Source: a candidate division KSB3 bacterium
GTDB lineage: Bacteria; Moduliflexota; Moduliflexia; Moduliflexales; Moduliflexaceae
Direction: 5' to 3'
Length of the DNA: 64,000 nucleotides
Assembly: GCA_002748425.1 (NCBI GenBank)
Contig: PDSJ01000010.1
Location: 59,643-123,642, forward strand
Shown: one piece after another, positions 7,018-18,852 of the stretch
How positions within the stretch are numbered: position 1 is the stretch's first letter
How the letters are laid out: the number at the start of each line of letters is the position of its first letter
Translations under genes and position numbers: made by a program
The notes under the pieces: generated by a model
Told to the model about the DNA's origin: nothing
Databases searched by the model: none
Seen by the model: the letters and a program-made list of their open reading frames with translations, nothing else

Positions 7018-9111
7018 CGCCGACCCCGACGAAGCTGCCACGCGGTCGGCGCTCCAGCACCAAAGCTGCCTTACATCAAAGATCGGATCGATGTAGAGTC
7101 CACTCGACGACCTCTCCGGGTCCAGCAGCGAGAGCAACTCTGGTATCGTTGGCAAGCGCCAGTCCGCAAAGCCGCCCCAGTTGACAGCATTCAGACCCTC
7201 AACATAGTCCGCAGCCTGCGCATAGCTTAGCCTCTCCGAGGACCCGGACTGCTGCCAGATCAGGCCGGTCGCACGGTCCAGGACCACATCGCCCTGGCGC
7301 TCGTACTGATTGTGGATGTACGCCAGCGGCCGCCACGCTGAATCCAGTTCAAAAATCCGCTCAAACTCTTCTGTCGAGACCGACTGCGCTGCGCTGCGCA
7401 AGTGAAGATCAGGAAGCTCTTCCAAGGCTCTCTTCAGCGCTTCCCGCAGGTCAGGATCGACCGTTAATGCTTCTTCCGCAATATTGCCGCCCAGCTTCAA
7501 TGCGCCTGCGGTGCCCAGGTCCATACAGGTCCGTATCAACGGGCTTGCGTCTGCGACTTGCGCAGCATAGAGACGCAAGACCTCATGCCACCAATCGTCA
7601 TGAATCGCAGCCCGCCAATCCTGTTCATCAGAGGAACGCTCCTTCCAGGACGCAGCGCACAAATATTCCTGAAAGGTCAGATGCGCAAAGCCCCAGACCC
7701 CACTTTCCTGCTCCAGCAGCAGGCCGCTTTCGTCCTGCAGTTTTGTCAGAAAATCCAAGACCTTCTCCTGACCCACGCGTTTCAAATGCGGGTCCATGAG
7801 CGCCTGCAGCTCTTCAAACGGCAGGGTCCTGAGCTGGCGCGCCATCATACTTTCAGCTACAGGATACAAGACCGCCCGTTTCTGGGCAGCGCTCAACTCG
7901 TCGTCAATGCCTTTGGCGCTCTGCCAGTGCTCCAGGAGCACATCACAAATCTCAGCATAAAGCTCCACCCGGCGTTTAGGCAGGGCCCCGCGATAGTTAT
8001 GCACATTTGCAATCATGGTCAGCAGCAGCGGATTCACAGTGAGTTTTTCCAAAGCCGGCTGTGTGCGCAAACGCTCCAGCAAGTCGTCAGCCTCCAGATC
8101 TGCATCACGTTGTATGCCAGGATCATCGATGTCTGAAGAGAGTATCATGGTGGCCAGATACCAGTTGCGCACAAAACGCTCAGCCTGCTCAGAGCTGAAC
8201 GGCAGCACTTCCAGGACCTGAGCCCGGTTCAGCGGCGTCTCAACATAGCCTTTTGGCCGGGCTGTCAAGACAAAACAGCAGTTCGGATAGGCGACGATTT
8301 GGCGGTCCACCCATTTGACAACGCTGTTCCGCAGCGTTTCCGCGACTTCGTCCAGGCCATCCAGCAGCACGAGACAGCGCCCGGCCCTGAGCTGCTTCTG
8401 AAACCAGGTCGCAGGCGGCTCCAATTCCGGATAGCGTTTTGGGTTGGCAAAATGGGCCTGCGCCAGCTCTGCCAGAGTTGGAGATTCATCATGAATGGTC
8501 CGGGCGTGCTCTCGTAAGAAGAGCAAAATCGGCACAAAGGCACGGAGATGGTAGCGGCGCTGCTTGTTGCCTGCAAAGGTCAGCGCCAGATACTTCAGCA
8601 GCGTGCTTTTCCCGCAACCGGGCGGGCCCAGAATCGCCAGCGCCACTGCCTTCTGGCTTTTGAGGCGCTGCAGAAACGTCCATACCGTCTGGCTGCCGGG
8701 CAGCGATTTGGCCTCCAGAGGATTGGAGCTGACCTGCGAGGCATGGCTGGGCGCAAGCTGCAGATCAACAAAGACCTTGGTCAACGCGAGCTGCGCCCGC
8801 GCAGGAGTGCGCAGACCACGTGTGCCAATCCCCCGGTGGTCGTATGTCACATGCTTTTTATAGCGTTTCCGAAAACCGGAAAATGCGTTGAGGATACTGG
8901 TTTTGATCCAGTCTGTCAGCGCTTTCACCACATCTGGCTTGAGTGCTTCCCACACATCCCGGCCCACAAAACCCCAGACAAAGATCAGCAGCTCATAACT
9001 GCCAGCCAGGATCACGGCTGCGAGCGGCTGTTGCCGCCAGAGCAGCGCAGGGGCAAAGAGCGGGATTTGCGAGCACAACAACAGCACGGACTTTTTGAAC
9101 GTCTCCCCCAT
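6937..9111 (-). CDS. NACHT-domain STAND NTPase with C-terminal DUF1566/C-type-lectin-like domain
   Basis: The 724-residue protein has two adjacent hydrophobic segments near the N-terminus (about 8-50), then a NACHT NTPase with Walker A GPPGCGKST (about 162-170), Walker B LVLLDGLDEV (about 247-256) and sensor FVLTARP. A helical arm follows, with the typical FAHLTFQEYLCA. The last 105 residues form a DUF1566 (Lcl) domain: DRATGLIWQQSG, NWGGFADWRLPTIPELLSLLD, WCWSADR, then WGVNFSGGG and YVRCVRS. NACHT STAND proteins act as signal-gated switches in apoptosis-like or anti-phage responses. Here the lectin-like end is the probable ligand sensor, and its last codons resemble a retroelement variable region (see findings). 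The ATG at 9111 has GAGGAGGAGG directly upstream, which decides the start. The effector is not obvious; the membrane segments may serve as one. Confidence 0.9.
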   Translation of the reverse strand: MGETFKKSVLLLCSQIPLFAPALLWRQQPLAAVILAGSYELLIFVWGFVGRDVWEALKPDVVKALTDWIKTSILNAFSGFRKRYKKHVTYDHRGIGTRGLRTPARAQLALTKVFVDLQLAPSHASQVSSNPLEAKSLPGSQTVWTFLQRLKSQKAVALAILGPPGCGKSTLLKYLALTFAGNKQRRYHLRAFVPILLFLREHARTIHDESPTLAELAQAHFANPKRYPELEPPATWFQKQLRAGRCLVLLDGLDEVAETLRNSVVKWVDRQIVAYPNCCFVLTARPKGYVETPLNRAQVLEVLPFSSEQAERFVRNWYLATMILSSDIDDPGIQRDADLEADDLLERLRTQPALEKLTVNPLLLTMIANVHNYRGALPKRRVELYAEICDVLLEHWQSAKGIDDELSAAQKRAVLYPVAESMMARQLRTLPFEELQALMDPHLKRVGQEKVLDFLTKLQDESGLLLEQESGVWGFAHLTFQEYLCAASWKERSSDEQDWRAAIHDDWWHEVLRLYAAQVADASPLIRTCMDLGTAGALKLGGNIAEEALTVDPDLREALKRALEELPDLHLRSAAQSVSTEEFERIFELDSAWRPLAYIHNQYERQGDVVLDRATGLIWQQSGSSERLSYAQAADYVEGLNAVNWGGFADWRLPTIPELLSLLDPERSSSGLYIDPIFDVRQLWCWSADRVAASSGSAWGVNFSGGGVHWGYFQYGGYVRCVRS

Positions 9112-9250
9112 TCCCTCCTCCTCTTTCTCAACACACGCTTCAGTCCTCTTCTCGGCTCGGCCGCATGCCGTCACATAAAAGCGCTCTGCACAATTCCGCC
9201 TTTTTCCCGCAAGACATCATGTTCTTCGCATTCCCGCCGCTTTAACCGTT

Positions 9251-10132
9251 TCAAGAGCTGCGCTGGAATTGGTACGATAAATAGACAGCCACTCCAAGCC
9301 CTTTTGCGTATTGAGTCACTCCAGGTTCGCTCTCCATGTGGGCAACGATGACCGGAAAGATGCTTTGGCCGTCTGTTTCGAACTGTCGGATACGCTTATT
9401 GAGAAACTGATCGACATACTTTCGAGAAAGCTGAAGCTTGCTCTCTCCTATCAAGAGGATCGCTTCTCCAGCGCGCTTGGCCTGGCCCAGGATATTGATT
9501 TCCATCATGACTCCCTTTTTATTCCTCAACCAATCGCGACGCAAGGGTTCCGTCAGCTCGATTCCCCAATCCCGGAAGAGTAAATCAGGCAAAAAACGAT
9601 AGGCTTCATTTTCAAGCGTGTAGCCGACTGTCATATTCAGGCCGCCCAACTGCTTATTATTCTGATCCAGACGTTTTGAAAGCTGTAATATGCTCTTTTC
9701 CGTACGTTTCTGGGCTTCTGCCAGCTCATCAACACGGATTTCCGTACGCTTTTGAGCCTCTGCCAGCTCTTCAAGGCGGAGTTCCGTGCGTTTCTGGGCT
9801 TCAGCCAGCTCTTCAAGGCGGACTTCCGTGCGTTTCTGGGCTTCTGCCAGCTCTTCAACACGGATTTCTGTACGTTTCTGGGCTTCTGCCAGCTCTTCAA
9901 CACGGAGTTCCGTGCGTTTCTGAGCTTCAGCCAGCTCATCAAGGCGGATTTCCGTACGCTTTTGAGCCTCTGCCAGATCTTTTACGACATCTTTTAAATC
10001 GGAGAATTCTTCTTTTGTGACGCTGTTACGCAGTTCTTCGTACATTGACGACATCACATTGACAAGCTTCCGCGCAGTCTGCGCTTCCATGGTCTTGGAG
10101 AGATCGTCATAAATCTGCAGGGTATCGAACAT
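9251..10132 (-). CDS. coiled-coil repeat protein with C-terminal PD-(D/E)XK nuclease-like domain
   Basis: The 293-residue protein has a short helical start ([21 protein letters not shown]), then seven near-identical 14-residue repeats of the form [14 protein letters not shown] (about residues 53-150) that must form a long coiled coil. The C-terminal globular domain (about 170-285) has [24 protein letters not shown] and [13 protein letters not shown]. The E-x-N and GESK elements resemble a PD-(D/E)XK nuclease core, as in DUF3782-type proteins of cyanobacteria and archaea. The family is not functionally characterised and catalytic competence is uncertain. TTGGAGAT precedes the ATG at 10132, about 8 bases away. 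It lies 139 bases upstream of the NACHT gene on the same strand. Confidence 0.8.
   Translation of the reverse strand: MFDTLQIYDDLSKTMEAQTARKLVNVMSSMYEELRNSVTKEEFSDLKDVVKDLAEAQKRTEIRLDELAEAQKRTELRVEELAEAQKRTEIRVEELAEAQKRTEVRLEELAEAQKRTELRLEELAEAQKRTEIRVDELAEAQKRTEKSILQLSKRLDQNNKQLGGLNMTVGYTLENEAYRFLPDLLFRDWGIELTEPLRRDWLRNKKGVMMEINILGQAKRAGEAILLIGESKLQLSRKYVDQFLNKRIRQFETDGQSIFPVIVAHMESEPGVTQYAKGLGVAVYLSYQFQRSS
9683..9976 (-). repeat. seven tandem 42-bp coding repeats
   Basis: In-frame 42-base units encode the 14-residue coiled-coil motif LAEAQKRTE plus five variable residues. Most differences are at codons for Ile/Leu/Val and Asp/Glu, and the DNA is nearly identical between units. The array is therefore young or kept homogeneous, and its copy number is likely to vary between strains. 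Confidence 0.93.
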
Positions 10133-10283
10133 CTTTTTATCTCCAAATCTTGAAATTTTTGTCTTCTGAAAAACAGGGCCAGGGAGCCACAAAAAAAGTC
10201 ATGACGCTGTCTTGCTTCGTCAAGTTTTTTCTGAACAGAAGGAGAAAGTAGAAAAAAAAGCCGCTGACGGCCTGAATTTCTCC

Positions 10284-10312
10284 TTGACAGAACTTCGGGC
10301 CATTATTATCTT
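10284..10312 (+). promoter_or_regulatory. sigma-70 promoter of the tRNA gene
   Basis: TTGACA (10284-10289), a 17-base spacer and TATCTT (10307-10312), placed 15 bases before the tRNA 5-prime end. Confidence 0.75.
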
Positions 10313-10327
10313 TGTCTTTGAAGACAT

Positions 10328-10402
10328 CGGGGCGTAGCGCAGCCTGGTTAGCGCACTGGTCTGGGGGACCAGGGGTCGGAGGTTCAAATCCTCTCGCCCC
10401 GA
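10328..10402 (+). tRNA. tRNA-Pro (anticodon GGG)
   Basis: A full cloverleaf is visible: acceptor CGGGGCG (10328-10334) pairs with CGCCCCG (10395-10401); D-arm GCGC-AGCCTGGTTA-GCGC; anticodon stem CTGGT/ACCAG with loop CTGGGGG, giving anticodon GGG; T-arm with GGTTCAAATCC. The discriminator is A and CCA is not encoded. It decodes CCC/CCU proline codons. Confidence 0.97.
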
Positions 10403-10445
10403 TTGAAGATTTTCCTGCCTTGTCTTCTTTTCTGTACTCACGTTC

Positions 10446-11150
10446 TTAGCTATCATGGCTGTGCCCGAACTTTTTCGAAACGATCGCACAGGCCCAGATG
10501 CTGATTTCATACAAGACGATCAGTGGCCCTGCCAGCAGGGCTTGCGTAAAGATATCCGGCGGGGTCAGGATCGCCCCCAGAACAAATGCTGCGACAATCG
10601 CGTATTTGCGAAAGCTCCGCAGCATCCCTGGGCTGACAATGCCCATTCTGCTCAGAAAGACTACGATCACCGGGAGCTCGAACACCGCGCCAAAGGCCAG
10701 GATCGTTTTCGTCACAAAAGATACATAGGCGGACACGGAAATGACCGGTTCGATCAGGCTTTCACTGAATCCGAGCAAAAAACGCAGGCCAAAGGGCAGA
10801 ATCACCGTATACGCAAACAGACCTCCAAGCAGGAAGAAGATGGTTGCTGTCACGACAAACGGCAGCGCATACCTTTTTTCATTTTCGTACAGCGCGGGCG
10901 CCGTAAAGGCCCAGATTTGATACAGCGTCATTGGGCTGGAGATGACGACTGCGCCGAAAATCGTGAGCTTGAGATGGACCACAAAGGCCTCGGCCGGAGC
11001 CAGCATATACAACTGTTCGGTTATAGGCGACCGGACCAAGAGCAAGAGATTGTTCGACAAGGGATAGAGCGCCAGACAAGATCCGCCCACAGTCGCCAGC
11101 GCGATCGCGATCCGGGAACGCAGCTCTTCCAGATGGCCGGTCAGCGGCAT
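10446..11150 (-). CDS. tatC: Sec-independent protein translocase TatC
   Basis: TatC is the multi-span receptor of the twin-arginine pathway, which exports folded proteins. The sequence begins MPLTGHLEELRSRI, the family signature, has six hydrophobic segments, and contains the conserved AFVVHLKLTIFGAVVISSPMT and FGAVFELPVIVVFLSRMG regions. About 234 residues is a normal length. The ATG at 11150 has GGAG eight bases upstream and matches family N-termini; an ATG at 11189 in the same frame would add 13 atypical residues. No tatA or tatB is nearby. A TPR lipoprotein gene precedes it by 60 bases. Confidence 0.95.
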   Translation of the reverse strand: MPLTGHLEELRSRIAIALATVGGSCLALYPLSNNLLLLVRSPITEQLYMLAPAEAFVVHLKLTIFGAVVISSPMTLYQIWAFTAPALYENEKRYALPFVVTATIFFLLGGLFAYTVILPFGLRFLLGFSESLIEPVISVSAYVSFVTKTILAFGAVFELPVIVVFLSRMGIVSPGMLRSFRKYAIVAAFVLGAILTPPDIFTQALLAGPLIVLYEISIWACAIVSKKFGHSHDS

Positions 11151-11210
11151 CTTTTTTTCTCCACCAGCCTGCGTCCAAGTCCATTTCATACGCTTTTCCG
11201 TCAGTCTGAC

Positions 11211-12068
11211 TTATCTTCGCTTCCAGTCCACCTTTGCCGGGCCTTTGCCAGCGGCTTTCAGCGCATCTTCAGCGCGCAGCATTCGTCGTTCGACCAGACT
11301 CAAGTCGATGATCACCTGTTCTGAATCCACAGCCAGCAGCTCTTCATACAATTTCACGGCATCTTGAAAACGTTCGTTTTGTTCGTAGCAAAAGGCCAGT
11401 TCGAGTCTGTTGTCTGTCGAGAGTTGTTCTGGAAGCGCGTTGTCCTGTAACAAGGCTTCATGCAAGGCAATCGCCTGGTTCCAGTCTTCCTGCAAAGCAT
11501 AGATATTGGCGATCTGGAAACGCGCCCGATACGCATACTCACTCTCCGGGTACTGTTCTGCCAGCGTTTCGTATTCAATCAATGCGAGCTGATATTCACT
11601 CGATTTAAAGTAACATTCAGCAATGGCGAACTGATACTCCGAGGCATCAAGCACGAGATTCGACGCATAGTCCTGAATCAACAAGCGGTAGGCTTCAATC
11701 CCTTCGAGGCAGCTATTCAGCGAAGTTTCATAGATATGTCCGATCAGTTTCAGCGCTTCTAAAGAATATTTTCCGGGATCGCTTTGAGCGTATAAATCCT
11801 GAAGATGTTTCAGGGCCTTGCGCGGCTGTTTCATCTTGTACAAATAGATCTTCCCAAGCTCGTAGCGGGCCTTACGACTCAGATTATGATCCGGATACTT
11901 CTCCAGAATCCGTTCGAACAATTTGACCGCTTTCTCATGCTCTTCATGGCGGTAGGCGGTCATGGCCTTCTGATACAGGTCTTTCATATCTTCCCTGCAA
12001 GACGTCAGGCTCATGGAAAGACTCACAATCACTCCCAGTAATAGGTAAGGACATGAAGAATGTTTCAT
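11211..12068 (-). CDS. TPR-repeat outer-membrane lipoprotein
   Basis: The 285-residue protein has a lipoprotein signal (SLSMSLTSC, cleavage before Cys24) followed by tandem tetratricopeptide repeats, for example AVKLFERILEKYPDHNLSRKARYELGKIYL and ALIEYETLAEQYPESEYAYRARFQIANIY. The arrangement is like BamD/YfgC- and YbgF-type periplasmic scaffolds, but I cannot assign it to a specific complex. The ATG is three bases after the gyrA stop codon, so it is probably translated from the gyrA transcript and itself precedes tatC. Confidence 0.85.
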   Translation of the reverse strand: MKHSSCPYLLLGVIVSLSMSLTSCREDMKDLYQKAMTAYRHEEHEKAVKLFERILEKYPDHNLSRKARYELGKIYLYKMKQPRKALKHLQDLYAQSDPGKYSLEALKLIGHIYETSLNSCLEGIEAYRLLIQDYASNLVLDASEYQFAIAECYFKSSEYQLALIEYETLAEQYPESEYAYRARFQIANIYALQEDWNQAIALHEALLQDNALPEQLSTDNRLELAFCYEQNERFQDAVKLYEELLAVDSEQVIIDLSLVERRMLRAEDALKAAGKGPAKVDWKRR

Positions 12069-12071
12069 GGT

Positions 12072-14582
12072 TTATTCGCCTGTCTCTCCCATGCTGTCTG
12101 CTTCAGGCGCGGAATCTGCCTGAAGCGGCTCTTCGCTCTCATCTTCATTCTCGTTTTCAAGCACGCGGGCCACAGCAACGACTTTATCGTCATCGCTCAG
12201 CCACTGTAAGGCAACACCCTGCGTATTGCGCCCGATGACGCTGATGCTGGCCACTCCCATCCGAATAATCTTTCCAGAGGCCGTGATCATCAGGATGTCA
12301 TCACTTGCGCTGACCTGGAGCGTCCCGACGACATTCCCGCGCTTCGGGGTGCACTTGATATTGATAATTCCCTTGCCGCCACGTCCCTGACCGCGATACT
12401 GTTCGACAGACGAGCGCTTTCCATAGCCTTTTTCCGTGACTGTCAGAATCGTGAATTCATCCCGCACAATGTCCATCCCGATCACGTAATCGTTTTTTCC
12501 CAGCGAGATTCCGCGGACGCCGGTTGCTGTCCGTCCCATTGCCCTGACATTGTCTTCAGAAAAACGAATCGCCTTGCCGTTGTGCGTGGACAGAAAAATA
12601 TCCTGTTGCCCGTCGGTCAGCGCCACAGAGACCAATTCATCGCCATCATTGATATTCAGGGCGATGATTCCTGTTGAACGCGGCTTAGCGTATTCAGTCA
12701 GCTCAGTCTTTTTTACGACTCCATGCCTGGTGGCCATGACGATGTATTTTCCTTCTTCAAATTCCTGGACCGGCAGGATGGCTGAAATCTTCTCATCCTG
12801 CTCGATGTTGAGCAGATTGACGATCGCCTTGCCTCTGGCCTGCCGTCCGGCCTCGGGAATGATATAGACTTTCAGCCAATAGACCTTGCCTCTATCAGTA
12901 AAGACCAGGATATAGTCGTGGGTGGACGCGACAAAAAGATGTTCGACAAAATCGTTTTCCTTGGCGACAATGCCGGTGACGCCTTTTCCACGACGCAACT
13001 GGCTGCGATAGAGCGTGACCGGGTTGCGTTTGACATAGCCGGCATGAGTCACCATGACCATCATGTCCTCTTCCACGATCATATCTTCGAGGGTAATCTC
13101 AGAGGAGTCATCGACGATTTCAGTGCGGCGTGCGTCGTTGTAAACATCCTTCAGGGCCAGCAGTTCCTGCTTGATTAAGCCAGTGACAAGAGCGGCCTCG
13201 CTTAACAGGGATTTCAGATACGCGATTTCCCTGAGGAGATTCTGGTGTTCCTGTTCGAGCTTTTCGCGTTCGAGTCCGGTCAATCTCTGGAGCCGCATGT
13301 CTAAAATCGCCCGGGCTTGAACGTCTGTGAGAGCGAAGTGCTGCATCAAGCCGCTGCGAGCAGCCTGTGGCGTTTGAGATGCTCTAATCAAACTCACGAC
13401 CGCGTCGATATTATCGAGCGCGATCAGCAAGCCCTGCACGATGTGATCTCTGGCTTCGGCTTTTTCCAGCAAAAACCTGCTGCGGCGCAGAATCACCTCG
13501 CGACGATAATTCAGGAAGAGCTCCATCATTTCTTTCAGATTCAGCAGTCTCGGCCGTTTTTCCACCAAGGCCAGGACGATCGCGCCAAAGGTGACTTGCA
13601 ACTGCGTATGTTTATACAACTGATTGAGGATCACTTCCGCAAACTCATTCCGCTTCAATTCGATCACGATCCGCATGCCGTCTCGATCCGATTCGTCGCG
13701 CAGATCAGCGATGCCCTCGATGCGTTTATCACGAACAAGATCGGCGATTTTTTCAATTAAGCGGGCTTTATTGACCTGATAAGGAAGCTCAGTCACAATA
13801 ATACGTTCTTTTTCAGAACGCTTCTCTTTTTCCACAAAGCAGCGCGCCCGTACTTGAATCAAGCCGCGTCCAGTACGATAGGCATTCATGATGCCCTCGC
13901 GGCCATAGATAATCGCTCCGGTCGGGAAATCAGGGCCTTTCACATAAGCGCACAAGTCCTCAATCGTCAGATCTGGGTTTTCGAGCAGGGCCACCAAGCC
14001 GTCAACCACTTCTCCGAGATGGTGCGGGGGGACGTTGGTCGCCATTCCGACAGCAATGCCGGCTGAACCGTTTACCAGCAGATTGGGCAGCACACTGGGC
14101 AGGACTTCCGGTTCAAGCAGCGACTCATCGTAATTGGGAACAAAGTTGACAGTATTCTTCTCGATATCCCGGAGGATTTCGCCGGAGATTCTTGCACGGC
14201 GGGCTTCGGTATATCGCATGGCTGCCGCAGGGTCGCCGTCGACCGAGCCGAAGTTTCCCTGACCGTCGACAAGTGGGTAACGCAAGGAAAAATCCTGCGC
14301 CATGCGTACAAGCGTATCATAGATCGCCGAATCGCCGTGAGGATGATATTTTCCCATCACATCGCCGACCACGCGCGCCGATTTTCTGAAGGGCTTATTC
14401 CAGTCAAGCCCCATTTCATGCATTGTATACAGCACACGTCGATGAACCGGTTTCAGCCCGTCACGCACGTCGGGAAGGGCGCGCGCGATAATCACACTCA
14501 TGGCATACTCCATAAATGAAGTCTGCATTTCAGCTTCTATTGATACGGGTACAGCAGGCATTTCCTGGTCGTGCTCTCTCAT
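12072..14582 (-). CDS. gyrA: DNA gyrase subunit A
   Basis: The protein carries the breakage-reunion domain with [22 protein letters not shown], the quinolone-determining region [11 protein letters not shown] (Ser and Asp at the E. coli 83 and 87 positions, the sensitive state) and the catalytic Tyr in [11 protein letters not shown]. The C-terminal beta-pinwheel has a GyrA box variant (QGRGGKG) near residue 740 and an acidic tail. With GyrB it introduces negative supercoils. I use the ATG at 14582; a TTG at 14597 is in frame but no better supported. It lies 86 bases downstream of gyrB in the origin cluster. Confidence 0.97.
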   Translation of the reverse strand: MREHDQEMPAVPVSIEAEMQTSFMEYAMSVIIARALPDVRDGLKPVHRRVLYTMHEMGLDWNKPFRKSARVVGDVMGKYHPHGDSAIYDTLVRMAQDFSLRYPLVDGQGNFGSVDGDPAAAMRYTEARRARISGEILRDIEKNTVNFVPNYDESLLEPEVLPSVLPNLLVNGSAGIAVGMATNVPPHHLGEVVDGLVALLENPDLTIEDLCAYVKGPDFPTGAIIYGREGIMNAYRTGRGLIQVRARCFVEKEKRSEKERIIVTELPYQVNKARLIEKIADLVRDKRIEGIADLRDESDRDGMRIVIELKRNEFAEVILNQLYKHTQLQVTFGAIVLALVEKRPRLLNLKEMMELFLNYRREVILRRSRFLLEKAEARDHIVQGLLIALDNIDAVVSLIRASQTPQAARSGLMQHFALTDVQARAILDMRLQRLTGLEREKLEQEHQNLLREIAYLKSLLSEAALVTGLIKQELLALKDVYNDARRTEIVDDSSEITLEDMIVEEDMMVMVTHAGYVKRNPVTLYRSQLRRGKGVTGIVAKENDFVEHLFVASTHDYILVFTDRGKVYWLKVYIIPEAGRQARGKAIVNLLNIEQDEKISAILPVQEFEEGKYIVMATRHGVVKKTELTEYAKPRSTGIIALNINDGDELVSVALTDGQQDIFLSTHNGKAIRFSEDNVRAMGRTATGVRGISLGKNDYVIGMDIVRDEFTILTVTEKGYGKRSSVEQYRGQGRGGKGIINIKCTPKRGNVVGTLQVSASDDILMITASGKIIRMGVASISVIGRNTQGVALQWLSDDDKVVAVARVLENENEDESEEPLQADSAPEADSMGETGE

Positions 14583-14668
14583 AAAACTATCCGTCAAAAC
14601 ACCGTATTCGATCGGGGGAAGCCAGGATGTCCGTCAGCACGGGCCAGCTTCCAACGATCGCACAGCAT

Positions 14669-17170
<2,502 letters not shown>

Positions 17171-17379
17171 CTATTTTTCCAGAACGCTAGAATTTCAGTG
17201 TGCTTGGCTCTTGTCAAGTAAATTCAACGGCAAGGTGGACTTATTTGGGCATTTTTGACAATCATTCTCAAAAAAATTCACTGGCTCACTGCTATCTTTA
17301 GCATGAAATTTGCATATATCGCGTTCCTGACTTTCTTTCATGACCTTGTACGAGACACTTTGCAAGACATGCAAGCCAA

Positions 17380-17634
17380 CTATCCCGGCACTCTCTTATT
17401 CCAACGCGCCCGCAGGGTGCGGCAATGAACGTTTGAGCAGTGAATTTCATGATCTGTGGTCAGCAGACAGGATTTGACTTCGTGCAGGGACAAGCCGTTC
17501 CGTACCAGAACGGCATTTGGGGGAACGCTTAGGGATGCTCCATCGCTCGTCTGCGTCAGAAACAGCGATACATCAACGATCGCCGCGATCCGTTCCGACC
17601 AGAGATAGATATTCATTCCGATATGAAGATACAT
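17380..17634 (-). CDS. remB: RemB-like DUF370 protein between recF and gyrB
   Basis: The 84-residue product begins MYLHIGMNIYLWSERIAAIVDV, which matches the start of DUF370/RemB (Bacillus YaaB begins MYIHLG and has the I-x-I-x-D strand). A middle part with VLVRNGLSLHEVKSCLLTT and a final RTLRARW correspond to the later strands and basic end. In Bacillus, yaaB also lies between recF and gyrB, so position supports the call. RemA and RemB are small regulators of extracellular-matrix genes. There is no clear ribosome-binding site, and the ATG is 31 bases after the recF stop, so coupling to recF is likely. A 278-base gap to gyrB follows. Confidence 0.72.
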   Translation of the reverse strand: MYLHIGMNIYLWSERIAAIVDVSLFLTQTSDGASLSVPPNAVLVRNGLSLHEVKSCLLTTDHEIHCSNVHCRTLRARWNKRVPG

Positions 17635-17665
17635 ATATAATTTGTTAACACGATTCGGTCAACGT

Positions 17666-18844
17666 TCAAAAAGGGTCTGTTGCCCCTGCCTGAACAGGAC
17701 CTTTCCGTGTTGAAAGATCGAACGAGAGCTCATGCTCTCCAAGATTCAGCCTGTGAGTCGATGTGATAAATACCTGCATGCCTTGCTGCAAATAATCGAA
17801 TAATTTTGCGTGACGCTGCGTATCGAGTTCGGATCCCACGTCATCCAGCAGGAGCAGAGGATATTCGGCATATCGTTCATGATACAGCTCAACGCCCGCA
17901 AAGATCAGGGCCAGCACTGCCGTGCGCTGTTGGCCCTGCGAACCATAGGCACGCAGCAACCGGCCTCTCAGACGGAGGTCCAGATCATCACGGTGCGGTC
18001 CAACGACACAGACCCCCTGACGGACTTCACGGGCCATCGCACGCCGCAGCGCCCTTTCATAGCCTTCCAGGACAATGGCCGACAGATCATCGATATTCCC
18101 TCCGGCAAGCGGATTCATGATGGTCTGAAGTTCTTTCATATCGCTGTCAATGCCGGATTTATATTGGATATCAAGGGTCTCCTCATCCCCCAGCCATCGA
18201 GCATAAACCTCTGCCAGCTGACGTTTCAGGCTGTTGAGAAAGAGAAGACGCTGCACAATGATTTTCGTTCCCAGGCTTTGCAGCTGCAAATTCCAGACCT
18301 CACACGCCTCCTCAGCGCCCTGTCTGCCGTGTCCCTGCTGCAAGCGCCGCAGCAAGGTGTTTTTCTGGCGCAGCACACGATTATAATCCGTCAACAAGGC
18401 CCAATACGGAGGGTAAAAATGGAAGACGCTTTTATCTAAAAAGTACCGCCGAAAAGCCGGAGCGCCCTTTACCAGGCTCAGATCGTCAGGGACAAATGTC
18501 GCCGAAGGCATGATCTGCAAAAAGTCTTTCGACTGTTTACAACTTTTTGCATTCAGGAGAGGAATGCGTCCGTGGGGCTGTATATCGACGGCGAGCTGTT
18601 TTCTGTTGCCGCCTCTGTCCTGTATGACGCCCCGGACAGAGGCGTTTTTTTTACTCCAGACAATCAGCTCTCGAAAATTACGGGATCGAAAGGAACGGAG
18701 ATTGGACAGGACATGAATCGCTTCCAGAAGATTGGTTTTTCCAGAAGCGTTTGGGCCAAAAAAGACGTTGACACCCGGACAGAATTCAAAGTGTCCATCC
18801 GGGAAACTCCGAAACTGATAGAGATCGACAGATTGCAGATGCAC
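17666..18844 (-). CDS. recF: DNA replication and repair protein RecF
   Basis: An SMC-like ATPase of 392 residues: HLQSVDLYQFRSF at the start, Walker A FFGPNASGKTNLLEAI (about 28-43), the C-terminal signature GSQGQQRTAVLALIFAGVEL and Walker B PLLLLDDVGSELD. RecF with RecO and RecR loads RecA at gaps. The start is a GTG, eight bases after the dnaN stop, indicating translational coupling. Confidence 0.96.
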   Translation of the reverse strand: MHLQSVDLYQFRSFPDGHFEFCPGVNVFFGPNASGKTNLLEAIHVLSNLRSFRSRNFRELIVWSKKNASVRGVIQDRGGNRKQLAVDIQPHGRIPLLNAKSCKQSKDFLQIMPSATFVPDDLSLVKGAPAFRRYFLDKSVFHFYPPYWALLTDYNRVLRQKNTLLRRLQQGHGRQGAEEACEVWNLQLQSLGTKIIVQRLLFLNSLKRQLAEVYARWLGDEETLDIQYKSGIDSDMKELQTIMNPLAGGNIDDLSAIVLEGYERALRRAMAREVRQGVCVVGPHRDDLDLRLRGRLLRAYGSQGQQRTAVLALIFAGVELYHERYAEYPLLLLDDVGSELDTQRHAKLFDYLQQGMQVFITSTHRLNLGEHELSFDLSTRKGPVQAGATDPF

Positions 18845-18852
18845 GGTACAGT

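Noticed and set aside
6157..7230. A 357-codon plus-strand open frame opposite the nitroreductase and the NACHT end.
   Set aside because: It is antisense to two well-supported genes, crosses the terminator hairpin, and its translation has no recognisable domain.
9683..9976. The regular 42-bp repeats as a CRISPR array.
   Set aside because: Units are contiguous with no unique spacers and translate into a regular coiled coil. No cas genes are present.
9548..10020. Plus-strand open frames opposite the coiled-coil gene with repetitive Phe/Cys/Leu-rich translations.
   Set aside because: They are antisense shadows of the 42-bp repeats, without ribosome-binding sites.
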